Assembly: GCA_023398815.1 (NCBI GenBank) | Contig: JAEWRW010000028.1 | Coordinates: 168,156 to 232,155 of the forward strand | From: Bacillota bacterium | GTDB taxonomy: Bacteria; Bacillota; Clostridia; Christensenellales; UMGS416 | Direction of reading: 5' to 3' | Length of the DNA stretch: 64,000 nt | Made by a program: the position numbers and the translations under genes | Notes under the pieces: generated by a model | Told to the model about the DNA's origin: nothing | The model's database searches: none | What the model saw: only the letters and a program-made list of their open reading frames with translations | In this document: piece by piece, positions 40,279 through 49,344 of the stretch | Position numbering within the stretch: position 1 is the stretch's first letter | Layout of the letters: the number at the start of each line of letters is the position of its first letter

Positions 40279-41727
40279 CTATTCCTGCTTCTCCAGCCCT
40301 TTTGCCCGGTTCCACAGCTCGTCCATCTGCTCTAAAGTCATGGATTGGAGTGTTTTCCCCTCCCGGGCGGCCTGCTCCTCCACAAAGGCGAAGCGGCGGA
40401 TGAACTTCTCCGCCGTGCCGGCCAGGGCAAACTCCGGATGGACACCCAGGAAGCGGGCGACATTGATGGCGGCGAAAAGCACATCGCCCAGCTCGTCGCT
40501 CAGGCGTTCAGTGCCCTCGCCGCCGGCCATGGCGCGGTGGAGTTCGTCCACCTCCTCCCGAAGCTTGTCGAAGGCTCCCTCGGCGTCGGGCCAATCGAAA
40601 CCCACGCGGGCGGCGCGGCCTTGTATCTTCATGCTGCGCAGCACCGACGGCATGGCCTTTGGCAGGTCAGCCATGCGGCCAGCCTCGGTGTTGGTGCCCT
40701 TCTCCTGCCGCTTGATGGCGTCCCAATTGGTCACGACCTCGTCTGCGGTATTCGCCCGCACATCGCCGAAGACATGGGGATGGCGGCGTATCATCTTGCG
40801 GCAGATGCCGTCGGTCACATCCAGAAGGTCGAAGTCGCCGCGCTCGGCGGCCATCTGCGCGTGGAAGACGACCTGCAGCAGCACGTCGCCCAGCTCCTCG
40901 CTCAGCTCCTCCATGTCGCCGTGGTCGATGGCCTCCAGCACCTCGTAGGCCTCCTCCAGCAGGCAGGGCTTCAGGCTCTCGTGGGTCTGCTCCCGGTCCC
41001 AGGGGCAGCCGCCGGGGGCGCGCAGGCGGGCCAGGATGTCCATAAGATCCGCCACATCGCGCCGTGCCCCCTGCCCGGCCGGTGGTAGCCAGGCCATGGT
41101 GCGGTGGTCGTAACGAGGCTGGCGGTCGAGCTCCCACAGTTCGATGGGTCTGGCACTCTGCCCATCCCCAAATACCACGGGGGCCTCGTCGCCATAGAGC
41201 TGAGTCAGCAGCAGCTTGCAATCCCCTGCGGTCAGCCCGCTGTCCAGCTGGGTCAGCAGCAGCGGCATGGTGCGGCACACCATGGGCCGCGTCAGCATGG
41301 GCGCGGGCACAGCGGCGTAGGCACCGGTCACGTCCTGCCCCAGCCTGGCGCAATGCAGCAGGAACGGCGCGGCTTCGTCCACGCCGGGCAGCAGTTCGAT
41401 GGCGCAGTCTTCCCCAGCCAGGGCCAGCAGCTCCCGCACCGAACCGTCACCGGCCATGCCCTGTCCCGGCACGGCGTAGACGACCTCGCCATGGGTGGCT
41501 GCCAGGCGTAGCACCTCAGTAGCCAGCAGCCGGTGGAGTTCCTCAAACTCCTCGGCCCGCTCGTACAGAGCATCCAGAAACACGGGATCAAGGGCATTGG
41601 CGCGCTCCACTTCGGGGTGGCGGGCGGTGCGGAAGACGGTAGGCGTGGCCGTCATGCGATCCGCCGCCTGGGCCGTGACGCCGCCACCCTGCCAGGGGCC
41701 TAGCCCCACGATGGTAATCTTTGGCAT
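40279..41727 (-). CDS. YabN-type protein: tetrapyrrole methylase-like domain fused to MazG
   Basis: A 482-residue two-domain protein. Residues 1-225 resemble SAM-dependent tetrapyrrole methylases (ITIVGLGPWQGG) but are probably not methylating tetrapyrroles. Residues 230-482 hold a full MazG nucleoside triphosphate pyrophosphohydrolase with two EExxE-type helices (LLEEAYEVLEA and ELGDVLLQ) and CPWDREQTHESLK. It likely cleans up abnormal NTPs. It follows the spoVB-like gene by 9 nt, the same order as yabM-yabN in B. subtilis. Confidence 0.92.
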   Translation of the reverse strand: MPKITIVGLGPWQGGGVTAQAADRMTATPTVFRTARHPEVERANALDPVFLDALYERAEEFEELHRLLATEVLRLAATHGEVVYAVPGQGMAGDGSVRELLALAGEDCAIELLPGVDEAAPFLLHCARLGQDVTGAYAAVPAPMLTRPMVCRTMPLLLTQLDSGLTAGDCKLLLTQLYGDEAPVVFGDGQSARPIELWELDRQPRYDHRTMAWLPPAGQGARRDVADLMDILARLRAPGGCPWDREQTHESLKPCLLEEAYEVLEAIDHGDMEELSEELGDVLLQVVFHAQMAAERGDFDLLDVTDGICRKMIRRHPHVFGDVRANTADEVVTNWDAIKRQEKGTNTEAGRMADLPKAMPSVLRSMKIQGRAARVGFDWPDAEGAFDKLREEVDELHRAMAGGEGTERLSDELGDVLFAAINVARFLGVHPEFALAGTAEKFIRRFAFVEEQAAREGKTLQSMTLEQMDELWNRAKGLEKQE

Positions 41728-41736
41728 GTTGTTCTC

Positions 41737-43362
41737 CTAGCTTTTCAAAAGGTGCATGCGCCGCAGAGCTGCTGCCAGCCGGTCGCCCTTGGGCAGGAAC
41801 AGCAGTTCCTCCCGCCCCACGGCGCCAAAGAGCACGGTCAGCACCAGGTAGACCGGCACAGCCACCACGATGGCCGCGACCGTGGCCAGGTTGCCGCCCA
41901 GCAGGCCCTGCAAGCCGGTGTAGACTGCCCAGGCAGCCGCACCCATGCCAGCGCAGGCCAAGAGCGGCTTGCCCAGCAGATCCACCGGGGCGATGCGCAC
42001 ACCGGTGTATTTGCGCACAAAGTACAGATTGATGGCCGCGCTGAGGCCATAGAGTGAGATGGTGCCGATGGGCGCACCGTGGATGTTGAGGGCGGGGATG
42101 CCGACCAGCACATAGTTCAGCACGACCTTAACAAGCGCGCCGGCCGCCAGGCTGTACATGGGCACCTTGACCCGCCCGATGCCCTGCAGCGTGCCGTTGG
42201 TGCTCTGCACGATGGAGAGGAAGATGACGCTAAGGGCCGAAATGACCATGAGCTCGGCAGAAATAGTGATGGATTCCTGCGATAGGCCGTTACCATGGGC
42301 AAAGAGCAGCACGATGATGGGCCTCGCAAGCACCGCCAGCCCCACCGCGCAGGGCATGGAGACAAGGGTCGTCATCTTGAGCCCCACGCGGGACTTGCGC
42401 GCCACGGCGGCGGTGTCCCCCCGCTCGTGGGACTCGGCAATGGATGGAATAAGGCTGGTGCTCAGCGACAAGGAAATGACGCTGGGTACATTGACCAGTA
42501 CGCCAACCACACCTGTCAGCAGACCGATGAGAGTGCTGGCCGTCTTCTCCAACACCCCTAGGTGCATAAGCCGATCCTTAACAATGAGCGTATCCAGCAT
42601 GCTGGACAGTGGCAGAAACAGCGCCCCCACCAACATGGGCAGGGCCAGTGCGCCTAGTTGCCGCGCGATGGCCCCATAGGATTCGGTCGGTCGAGCCGCA
42701 GCCAAGGTTCCCGTCTTTCGCGCGGAGAAGGCGAACACCCCGACAAGATAAACAAGGGCCACCCCTTCCGAGAGCGTAATGGCCCACATGGCCGCAGAGG
42801 AACCGTACTGCGTGCCCCAGGCGTTCATCAACGCCACCAGCATGAGGCCCGGGAAGAATTTTAGCAGTTGCTCGATGACCTGGGACACCGCCGTGGGCGT
42901 CATGTTCTGGTGACCCTGAAAGTAGCCGCGGAAAGCGGTAATCATCGCCACCAGCAGTAGAGCCGGCGCGATGGCCAGAACACTGGGTAACAGCATCTGT
43001 GCACCTTCGATGGTCTTTCCCATCATGGAGGCGATAAAACCACTGCCAGCGGCCATGATAAGCGTGCTCAAAAAACCGATGGCGGTTAAGACCCACAGAC
43101 TTACCGAAAAAACACGCCGGGCATTGCGTCGATCGTTGTACACCATACGTTCGGACACCATTTTTGAGATGGCACCGGGGATGCCGGCGGTGGACAACGT
43201 CAGCAGCAGGTTATATACCGGGAAAATCTGCGAATAGAGCCCAATCCCGTATTCGCCAATGATATTGACAAGTGGGATGCGGTACAGTGCGCCAATCAGC
43301 CGCACCAACACACCCGCCATCGCCAGGATGGCGGCGCTTTGTATGAAATTCTTCTTGCCCAT
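41737..43362 (-). CDS. SpoVB/YabM-like polysaccharide flippase (MOP superfamily)
   Basis: A 541-residue membrane protein with about 14 hydrophobic segments, typical of MurJ/SpoVB-type exporters. The start FIQSAAILAMAGVLVRLIGALYRIPL and GIGLYSQIFPVYNLLLTLSTAGIP are strongly SpoVB/YabM-like. It probably flips a lipid-linked wall or cortex precursor. It is the first gene of a unit with yabN/mazG. AAGGGAG precedes the ATG at 43362, and a TATAAT promoter lies about 42 nt upstream. Confidence 0.9.
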   Translation of the reverse strand: MGKKNFIQSAAILAMAGVLVRLIGALYRIPLVNIIGEYGIGLYSQIFPVYNLLLTLSTAGIPGAISKMVSERMVYNDRRNARRVFSVSLWVLTAIGFLSTLIMAAGSGFIASMMGKTIEGAQMLLPSVLAIAPALLLVAMITAFRGYFQGHQNMTPTAVSQVIEQLLKFFPGLMLVALMNAWGTQYGSSAAMWAITLSEGVALVYLVGVFAFSARKTGTLAAARPTESYGAIARQLGALALPMLVGALFLPLSSMLDTLIVKDRLMHLGVLEKTASTLIGLLTGVVGVLVNVPSVISLSLSTSLIPSIAESHERGDTAAVARKSRVGLKMTTLVSMPCAVGLAVLARPIIVLLFAHGNGLSQESITISAELMVISALSVIFLSIVQSTNGTLQGIGRVKVPMYSLAAGALVKVVLNYVLVGIPALNIHGAPIGTISLYGLSAAINLYFVRKYTGVRIAPVDLLGKPLLACAGMGAAAWAVYTGLQGLLGGNLATVAAIVVAVPVYLVLTVLFGAVGREELLFLPKGDRLAAALRRMHLLKS

Positions 43363-43403
43363 TGCACTCCCTTGGAGACTGTCGTCTGGAAAATCGTATT
43401 CCG

Positions 43404-43433
43404 ATTATACCAAACAATACCTGCGGCAGGCAA
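43404..43433 (-). promoter_or_regulatory. Promoter of the spoVB-like/mazG unit
   Basis: TTGCCT (43428-43433) and a perfect TATAAT (43404-43409) are 18 bp apart on the minus strand. Confidence 0.72.
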
Positions 43434-43490
43434 ATCGCCCACCTTGCTTACCATGCACACCGAACGGCGGGCTATGCACGAACGACCGGC

Positions 43491-43524
43491 GCAAAACACG
43501 GCAGGGAACCAGTTGGTTCCCTGC
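43491..43524 (-). terminator. Terminator of the four-gene ABC transporter operon
   Basis: A perfect 10-bp stem (43501-43510 with 43515-43524, loop AGTT) is just past the stop codon, followed by CGTGTTTTGC on the minus strand. Confidence 0.78.
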
Positions 43525-43529
43525 TTCCG

Positions 43530-44453
43530 TTATTGCTCTTCGGTTTCGGTCTCTTCCGTTGGCTTCTCCTGGGGCTTGAAGATGACCACCCGGCCATCCT
43601 CCATCTCCACCCGCAGGCGGGAGCGCCCCTGCACCCCCAGGGAAGTGAGGTAGTCCCTCGGGATTTGCAGGCGGCCGGTGGAGTCCACCACGGCTAACTC
43701 CACGTGCTGCTCCTGCTCACCCGCCCCATACCCCTCGATCTCACGCATTTCGTCGAGGTAGGAGCGGCGGCGTACATACTCGCTGGAGGTGCGCCCATCG
43801 CGGATGGCGACGATGCGGTCGACCTTGCGGCTCAGCGACAGGTCGTGGGTAACGATCATGATCGTCACACCCATCTGCTCGTTGATGTCCCGGAAGATGC
43901 TGAGGATGAGGTCGGCGGTGCGGCTGTCGACCGCGCCGGTGGGCTCGTCTGCCAGCAAGAGCTTCGGCTTGTTGGCCAGAGCGATGGCGATGGCCACCCG
44001 TTGCTGCTCCCCGCCGGAGAGCTGGTTCAACCGGCTGTTCCACCGGTGGGGCAGGTTTACGAGGTCGAGAAGCTCCCGCGCACGTTCGCGCCGCTCCTTC
44101 TGGCTCGACAGCACCATGGGCAGCTGCACATTTTCCAGCGCCGTCATGTAAGGAATGAGGTTACGGGCGTTGTTCTGCCAGATGAACCCCACCGTCTCAC
44201 GCTTGTAGCGCACGTAGTCCTTCTCAGAGAATTTCAGCAGATCCTTACCATCCACCAACAGTGTGCCAGCGGAAGGACGGTCCAGCCCGCCGATCATGTT
44301 CATGAGCGTGGACTTGCCAGAACCGGAGTTGCCGATGATGGCCATGAACTCGCCCTGCTCCACGGTAAGATCCAACCCTTGCAGGGCCACGACCTCAGTC
44401 TCGTGGGTCTTGTAGATCTTGACCAGATTTTCGCACAGCACCATATCGCTCAT
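43530..44453 (-). CDS. ABC transporter ATPase with a C-terminal AbrB/SpoVT-like domain
   Basis: A 307-residue protein. Residues 1-225 are a LolD/MacB-type ATPase: Walker A GNSGSGKST (41-49), signature LSGGEQQ (145-151), Walker B LLLADEP (165-171) and the His switch at THD. Residues 226-250 form a linker, and 251-293 read like a swapped-hairpin AbrB/SpoVT domain (VDSTGRLQIPRDYLTSLGV then VEMEDGRVVIF). The end is Glu-rich. The ATPase should power the FtsX-type permease upstream. The appended domain normally binds DNA or dimerises, so it is unexpected here. The start overlaps the stop of the first ATPase gene (ATGA). Confidence 0.88.
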   Translation of the reverse strand: MSDMVLCENLVKIYKTHETEVVALQGLDLTVEQGEFMAIIGNSGSGKSTLMNMIGGLDRPSAGTLLVDGKDLLKFSEKDYVRYKRETVGFIWQNNARNLIPYMTALENVQLPMVLSSQKERRERARELLDLVNLPHRWNSRLNQLSGGEQQRVAIAIALANKPKLLLADEPTGAVDSRTADLILSIFRDINEQMGVTIMIVTHDLSLSRKVDRIVAIRDGRTSSEYVRRRSYLDEMREIEGYGAGEQEQHVELAVVDSTGRLQIPRDYLTSLGVQGRSRLRVEMEDGRVVIFKPQEKPTEETETEEQ

Positions 44454-45172
44454 AGGGCTTCCACTCCTTGCGTCGGGAAGGTGTTGAACGTCTCATCCAC
44501 GATGGCACCGTCGTCCAGCGCGTAGACGTGGTCGGCCAACTCCATCATGTTCGGGTCGTGGGTCGTCATCACGATGGTGATGCCCTCACTCACGATGAGC
44601 TCGCGAAAGAGCTTCATCACCTGCAGGCCCATGTGGGTGTCGAGCTCAGCCGTTGGTTCATCGGCGAAGATGACCTTGGGCCGGTGGGCGATGGCGCGGG
44701 CGATGGCCACACGCTGCTGCTCCCCGCCGGAGAGCTCGGCCGGGCGGTGGCGCATGCGGCTCTTCAAGCCCACGCGAGCCAGGCATTCCTCAGTTCTCGC
44801 CTTCCACTGGTTGCGATCCATGCCATTGAGGCGCAGTGCAAACTCCACGTTCTCATAGGCCGAGAGTAGCGAGATGAGCGCCACGGACTGGAAGATGAAG
44901 CCGACCTGCCGAAGGCGAAGGGCATCCCGCTGGGCCTCCCGCATGCGGGTGATGTCCTGGCCGTCGAAGTAGACGACCCCTTCGGTGGGGCGGTCGAGCG
45001 CGCCCAGGATGTTCATAAGCGTCGTCTTGCCGCTGCCAGAGCGGCCCTTGAGCACGGTGAGTGTGCCCGGCTGCACGTTGATGGTCACGTCCCGCAGGGC
45101 GTGCACCTTCTCCAGCCCAGACTGAAACACGCGGCTGACCGAATCGGCGGCGATGATGGGTTGCTGTTCCAT
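44450..45172 (-). CDS. ABC transporter ATPase (MacB/LolD type)
   Basis: A 240-residue nucleotide-binding subunit. Walker A GRSGSGKTT, signature LSGGEQQ, Walker B VIFADEPTAELD and switch His in TTHDPNM are all intact. The ATG at 45172 is right behind GGGGGAGG and 2 nt after the permease stop. The frame stays open to 45733 within the permease gene but that part is not coding. It is clearly different in sequence from the second ATPase downstream, so the complex may contain a heterodimeric ATPase. Confidence 0.92.
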   Translation of the reverse strand: MEQQPIIAADSVSRVFQSGLEKVHALRDVTINVQPGTLTVLKGRSGSGKTTLMNILGALDRPTEGVVYFDGQDITRMREAQRDALRLRQVGFIFQSVALISLLSAYENVEFALRLNGMDRNQWKARTEECLARVGLKSRMRHRPAELSGGEQQRVAIARAIAHRPKVIFADEPTAELDTHMGLQVMKLFRELIVSEGITIVMTTHDPNMMELADHVYALDDGAIVDETFNTFPTQGVEAL

Positions 45173-45174
45173 GC

Positions 45175-48015
45175 TCAGTCCTCCCCCAGCTTGATGGCCT
45201 GGGCCACCTTGATACGGCTGACCAACCCGCCCAGCAGCGCCAGACCCGCCACCAGCATCGCGCCGATGACCGTGTAGAGACGCACGTAGTCTGCGCGGTT
45301 GGTGACGACCTGGAAGGGCGGCACCTGGTCGGCCGCGCTGTACACCATGCCCAGCAGCGGCACAAAGAGCTGGCACATAACCCCGCCGATGAACAGTCCC
45401 ATGAGGATGGCCACGCCGGAGATGAGCACCTGCTCCACCACCAGCATGAGAATGACACGGCTGGCACTCATGCCCATGGCGCGGAAGATGCCAAACTGCA
45501 GCGTGCGGGCCTGGATGGACAGGATCCAATAGATGAAGAAACCAATCATGCTGATGGCCATCGTCACCACAAACCCCATGGTCATGGCCCCGTTGGTACC
45601 CTGCAGCAGGGGGTCGTTCTTGCGCTCGGTAATCTCCTGCTTGGTGTCCTTCACCCACGCCAGCAGCATCTTCTTGGCCTCGATGTCGTCGTAGATCTGC
45701 TTGGTCGTTGCTCCGTCGGCCTTCTTGTACCATATCTGATAGGGCTCCAGCGCGGTGCTGGCCTGCACATAGTCCAGATTCGCCACGATGAAATACTCAC
45801 TGATCCCCTGGTTGGGGTTGAGCCCCGGCCAATAGGGCACCGCGCCATAGACGACACCCTCCACCTGCTGCTGCTCACCCCAGGTGTAGTAGATGGAATC
45901 GCCCGGCTCCAGCCCCAAATCCTCCATCAGCTTCTGCGACACGTAGACCGCGCTGTGGTTTTCACTCATGACGTTGAGATAGTTGTTGATGTGGGCAGGC
46001 AGCAGGCCGTCGCCATACCAAACCACGTTGCCAAACTCCGCAGGATCCATGGCCATGAGTTTGCCGTTCTTGTAGTTGCCGATGCCTGTGCCAATGGACA
46101 CCTTCTCAGGCATGAAAACCCGGGCGGCGGCCACAGTGCCATCGAGCTTGGAATACTTGGAGAAAGCAGGCTCCTGGTAAATCACGGCCTGGGTCTGCTG
46201 GGAGACCGTGGAAGTCTCCGCCGCTGGCGGGCCGTCGGTGTTGGCGGAAGACGACGGCTTGTTGCTGGGCCACTGCATCTGCAGGGTTAGGTCCGCGCCG
46301 TTGGCGTAGTTGATGCGATCCTCAATGTTCTGGTTGATGGTACGAGCCGAATTGGCGCTGAAGACGCCGATGGAAATCGTGAGGATGAGGAACAGCATGA
46401 GGAACTGCTCCCGCCCGCTGGAACGCCCCACCTGCGTGATGGATGTGTAGAGTACCGGTGTCCAATACTTGCGCCCCAACCAGGAGATAAAGCGGATGAC
46501 ATAGGGATAGAGCCGCAGGAACAGCAGCCCTGCCCCCAGCACAAAGAGGGTGGAGATGAGGAACAGGAACGGATCAACCGGGACCTCTAAGCCCTCGGCC
46601 TGGGTCACAAGCACCGTTGCCTGCAGGTTCTTGTATTGAAACAGGCCGTAGAACGAGACGCCCAGCAGGATGAAGTCCAGGAAGAACTTCTGCCAGACCG
46701 GCACGTTCCAGCGGCGGGCACGTTTCTGCTTGTGCTCCACAATCGTGGTGTGGGAGGCCGCCATGGCCGGCACCATCATCATGAGGATGGAGAAGACGCC
46801 GGCATACAGGGCATACAGGAGGGTTGTGGCATTCATCTTCAGCGGCAGCGCCGTGCGGGCCACGAACTCCAGGAAGCCATTGGACGACCCCAGCAGCCCG
46901 CAGATGCCAAAGGCCACAACAGGCCCCAGCACCATGGAGACGCCGCTGAGCAGCACGCTCTGAATGAGATAGGTCAGGAACACCTGCCGCCCAGCGGCGC
47001 CTCGGCTCTTGAGCACGGCAATCTCGTTCTTGTCATTCTCCACAATGAGCTGGGTCACCATGAAGATATAGAATGCCAGCATCAGGAGGATCGGCACCTG
47101 CAGCACCCAAAGGGTTGTCTTGAGCTGCTTGGCACGGTCAAAATACTCCTGCAGGATGTTCATGGCCGGGAAGTCCCACACAATGGCAGAGTACTTGCCC
47201 ATGGCCTCCTGCTGTGTGGCAAGGGTGTCATTGAAGGACTTCAACTGCTCAATGGTGAGCTTGGAATAATCAAGCGCGTAGTACCACCGGGCGCTGACGA
47301 TCGTTTGATTGGCGCTCATGATGTCACGGACAAACAGATCGTAGTCCATGATCATTGCGCTCTCAAATTCCTCCTCTGGCTGGTTCCACCACGCATCGCC
47401 ATTGTCCACACGGGTATAAATGCCCACTACCTTGAGGCGCAGGTTGCCAAATTGCTTGGTACGGTCACTGGCCGTCAGCACTTCATCCAGCAGCAGGTCG
47501 TAGGACCCCTGGGTGGACTGGGGGATGATGACCTCGTAGATGCCATCCACCGGCTCGCTGGCCGGCAGGCGACCGGCCACCATTTTGATGTGGTCAAAAA
47601 GATCGGTGACACCATAAAGCCCCAGATAGCGGCGAACCGGCTCCTCCTCGCGCTGCACCTCCGGCACAATCGACATATGATCCATACCCAGGCGCTTGAC
47701 GTTCTGCAGCACCGGTAAATCCAACGCGGGAATCATCTTTTTGTTGACTTCGCCATCAAACCACTGATAGGCGGAAATCCGCTTTTCGCCCGTGTCGTAG
47801 TAGGTGTAGGCGTTGAGATCCACGGTGTAGCGGCCGGGGTAATAACCCGTATCCTGCTGGAAGGCTTCCAGATCCTTGGTGAGCATGCGCTGCAGAATCC
47901 CATCGGTATAGAGCGGGATGCTGCTGACCATGGCAACGGCAAGAATGGAGCCGACCAACAGACAGACCATCAGCCACTTGTTGTTCATTATCTTTCTTAA
48001 GACAAGAAAGAACAT
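45175..48015 (-). CDS. Large FtsX-type ABC transporter permease
   Basis: A 946-residue membrane protein. An N-terminal membrane segment (about 12-32) is followed by a large extracytoplasmic domain (to about 310), an FtsX core of three or four segments (about 315-440), two more segments and a second extracytoplasmic domain with a Ser/Thr-rich insert (near 600), then a second FtsX core (about 815-940). The two halves make this one polypeptide equal to two permease subunits. Together with the lipoprotein adaptor and ATPases it resembles MacAB-type machines that extract or export lipids, peptides or lipoproteins. The substrate is unknown. Confidence 0.88.
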   Translation of the reverse strand: MFFLVLRKIMNNKWLMVCLLVGSILAVAMVSSIPLYTDGILQRMLTKDLEAFQQDTGYYPGRYTVDLNAYTYYDTGEKRISAYQWFDGEVNKKMIPALDLPVLQNVKRLGMDHMSIVPEVQREEEPVRRYLGLYGVTDLFDHIKMVAGRLPASEPVDGIYEVIIPQSTQGSYDLLLDEVLTASDRTKQFGNLRLKVVGIYTRVDNGDAWWNQPEEEFESAMIMDYDLFVRDIMSANQTIVSARWYYALDYSKLTIEQLKSFNDTLATQQEAMGKYSAIVWDFPAMNILQEYFDRAKQLKTTLWVLQVPILLMLAFYIFMVTQLIVENDKNEIAVLKSRGAAGRQVFLTYLIQSVLLSGVSMVLGPVVAFGICGLLGSSNGFLEFVARTALPLKMNATTLLYALYAGVFSILMMMVPAMAASHTTIVEHKQKRARRWNVPVWQKFFLDFILLGVSFYGLFQYKNLQATVLVTQAEGLEVPVDPFLFLISTLFVLGAGLLFLRLYPYVIRFISWLGRKYWTPVLYTSITQVGRSSGREQFLMLFLILTISIGVFSANSARTINQNIEDRINYANGADLTLQMQWPSNKPSSSANTDGPPAAETSTVSQQTQAVIYQEPAFSKYSKLDGTVAAARVFMPEKVSIGTGIGNYKNGKLMAMDPAEFGNVVWYGDGLLPAHINNYLNVMSENHSAVYVSQKLMEDLGLEPGDSIYYTWGEQQQVEGVVYGAVPYWPGLNPNQGISEYFIVANLDYVQASTALEPYQIWYKKADGATTKQIYDDIEAKKMLLAWVKDTKQEITERKNDPLLQGTNGAMTMGFVVTMAISMIGFFIYWILSIQARTLQFGIFRAMGMSASRVILMLVVEQVLISGVAILMGLFIGGVMCQLFVPLLGMVYSAADQVPPFQVVTNRADYVRLYTVIGAMLVAGLALLGGLVSRIKVAQAIKLGED

Positions 48016-48041
48016 GGGTTGCCCTCCTTACCGGCCGACGG

Positions 48042-49073
48042 TCAGTTCTCGATGACCTTCTCGCCTTCCTCAAGGCCGTCGAGAATCTCCACCTCGGTTG
48101 TGGTCTCCAGGCCAACCTGTACGTCCTTTTCCACCTTGACGCCATTCTCCAGCACCTGTACAAAGTCGCGCTGCATGTAGTTCTTGACCACGCTGCGCGG
48201 CAGCTTCAGCACGTCCTTGCGCTCATCGAGCACCAGCACCAGCCGTGCCTGGTCCCCCACCTCCGCCTTCTTCATCACATCATCGGGGACGCTGATGAAG
48301 ATCATGGAGTCCAGCGTTTCGCTGTTGTAACTGAGGCGGTCGAAGGGTGTGGAGACAACCTCACCCTCGCAGGCGGTGCCGTCGTTGTTGAGGGTGACCT
48401 GTACCTTCATACCGATCTGGAACTGATTGGAATTGCCGTCCCTCTGGTAGGTCAGCATCTTTTCGGTCTGGTCTGCCACCCGCACCAGGGTGGAGTAGGA
48501 ATCGACCTGCGTCCCCTGGTTGGCATTGGTGACATAGGTAATGCTGCCCGAAAGCGGCGACTTCAGCTCGGAGTTCTCAATTTGCTCCTTGATCTGCTTG
48601 ACGTCGAGCTCGGCAGACTCCAACGAAAGCTCTGCGTTTTTGAGTGCTGTCTTGTCTCTGGCATGGCGCAGCTGCTTTTTGAGCGCGGCGTAGTCGTTCT
48701 GCTGAATCTCCAGCCGAATCTCCGCCCGTTTGAGGTCGTACTCCAGCTCCCCAACGTCAAGCTCAATGAGAACATCACCCTTTTTCACCTTGTCACCCAG
48801 CTTGACGTTGATCTTCTTGATGCGTCCGCCGCCATTGGCGAAATACACGTCGGCCACCTTGGTGCTTTCAAACCGCCCGACGCCCTGCACCGAATAGACG
48901 ATGTCCCCCCGTTCCACATCCACCGTGTTGAAGCTGATTTCCTTGGACTCCAGCAGCGGCGGCGTCTGCAGCGGTTCCTCTGTGGGGAATATGTACTGGC
49001 ACCCCGCAGACAGCGTGGAAAAGAACAAAGCCAGCGCGGTGGCAAGCAGTTTGGCGAGCTTTCCTGCCTTCAT
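48042..49073 (-). CDS. Lipoprotein adaptor (RND/HlyD-type periplasmic adaptor fold)
   Basis: A 343-residue lipoprotein (lipobox LSAGC, Cys25). It has a split lipoyl/barrel-sandwich domain (GGGRIKKINVKLGDKVKKGDVL near 95 and SPLSGSITYV near 185) around a coiled-coil hairpin (about 115-175), then beta-barrel parts. That is the MacA/HlyD-type adaptor plan. In a Gram-positive envelope it would sit on the outer face of the membrane and dock on the large permease encoded next. It is the first gene of the four-gene operon and has a TATAAT promoter. Confidence 0.9.
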   Translation of the reverse strand: MKAGKLAKLLATALALFFSTLSAGCQYIFPTEEPLQTPPLLESKEISFNTVDVERGDIVYSVQGVGRFESTKVADVYFANGGGRIKKINVKLGDKVKKGDVLIELDVGELEYDLKRAEIRLEIQQNDYAALKKQLRHARDKTALKNAELSLESAELDVKQIKEQIENSELKSPLSGSITYVTNANQGTQVDSYSTLVRVADQTEKMLTYQRDGNSNQFQIGMKVQVTLNNDGTACEGEVVSTPFDRLSYNSETLDSMIFISVPDDVMKKAEVGDQARLVLVLDERKDVLKLPRSVVKNYMQRDFVQVLENGVKVEKDVQVGLETTTEVEILDGLEEGEKVIEN

Positions 49074-49138
49074 GGTGTGGTTCTCCCTTCCCGGCGTGGA
49101 TTGCAAAAAATGGTACTACAGGCTTTCACATTGCTCCC

Positions 49139-49167
49139 ATTATAGCCTTCGTCGTGGAATATTACAA
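49139..49167 (-). promoter_or_regulatory. Promoter of the adaptor - permease - ATPase operon
   Basis: TTGTAA (49162-49167) and a perfect TATAAT (49139-49144) are 17 bp apart on the minus strand, 66 nt before the adaptor start. Confidence 0.75.
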
Positions 49168-49344
49168 GAATCCAATGTGCTTTTTAATCGTTTTCCATAA
49201 AACAGAACAGCCGCAAAAGCATTTGATGTAACGAAATGTTGTTTGGGAGTGGCTTTTGTTGTGTATCTACAAGGTAACAGAATTTCGCAAGCGCGCGCGA
49301 GTACAACGTGGACTTGCGCAAAAACTGACAGGGGTGTGGGGGCA

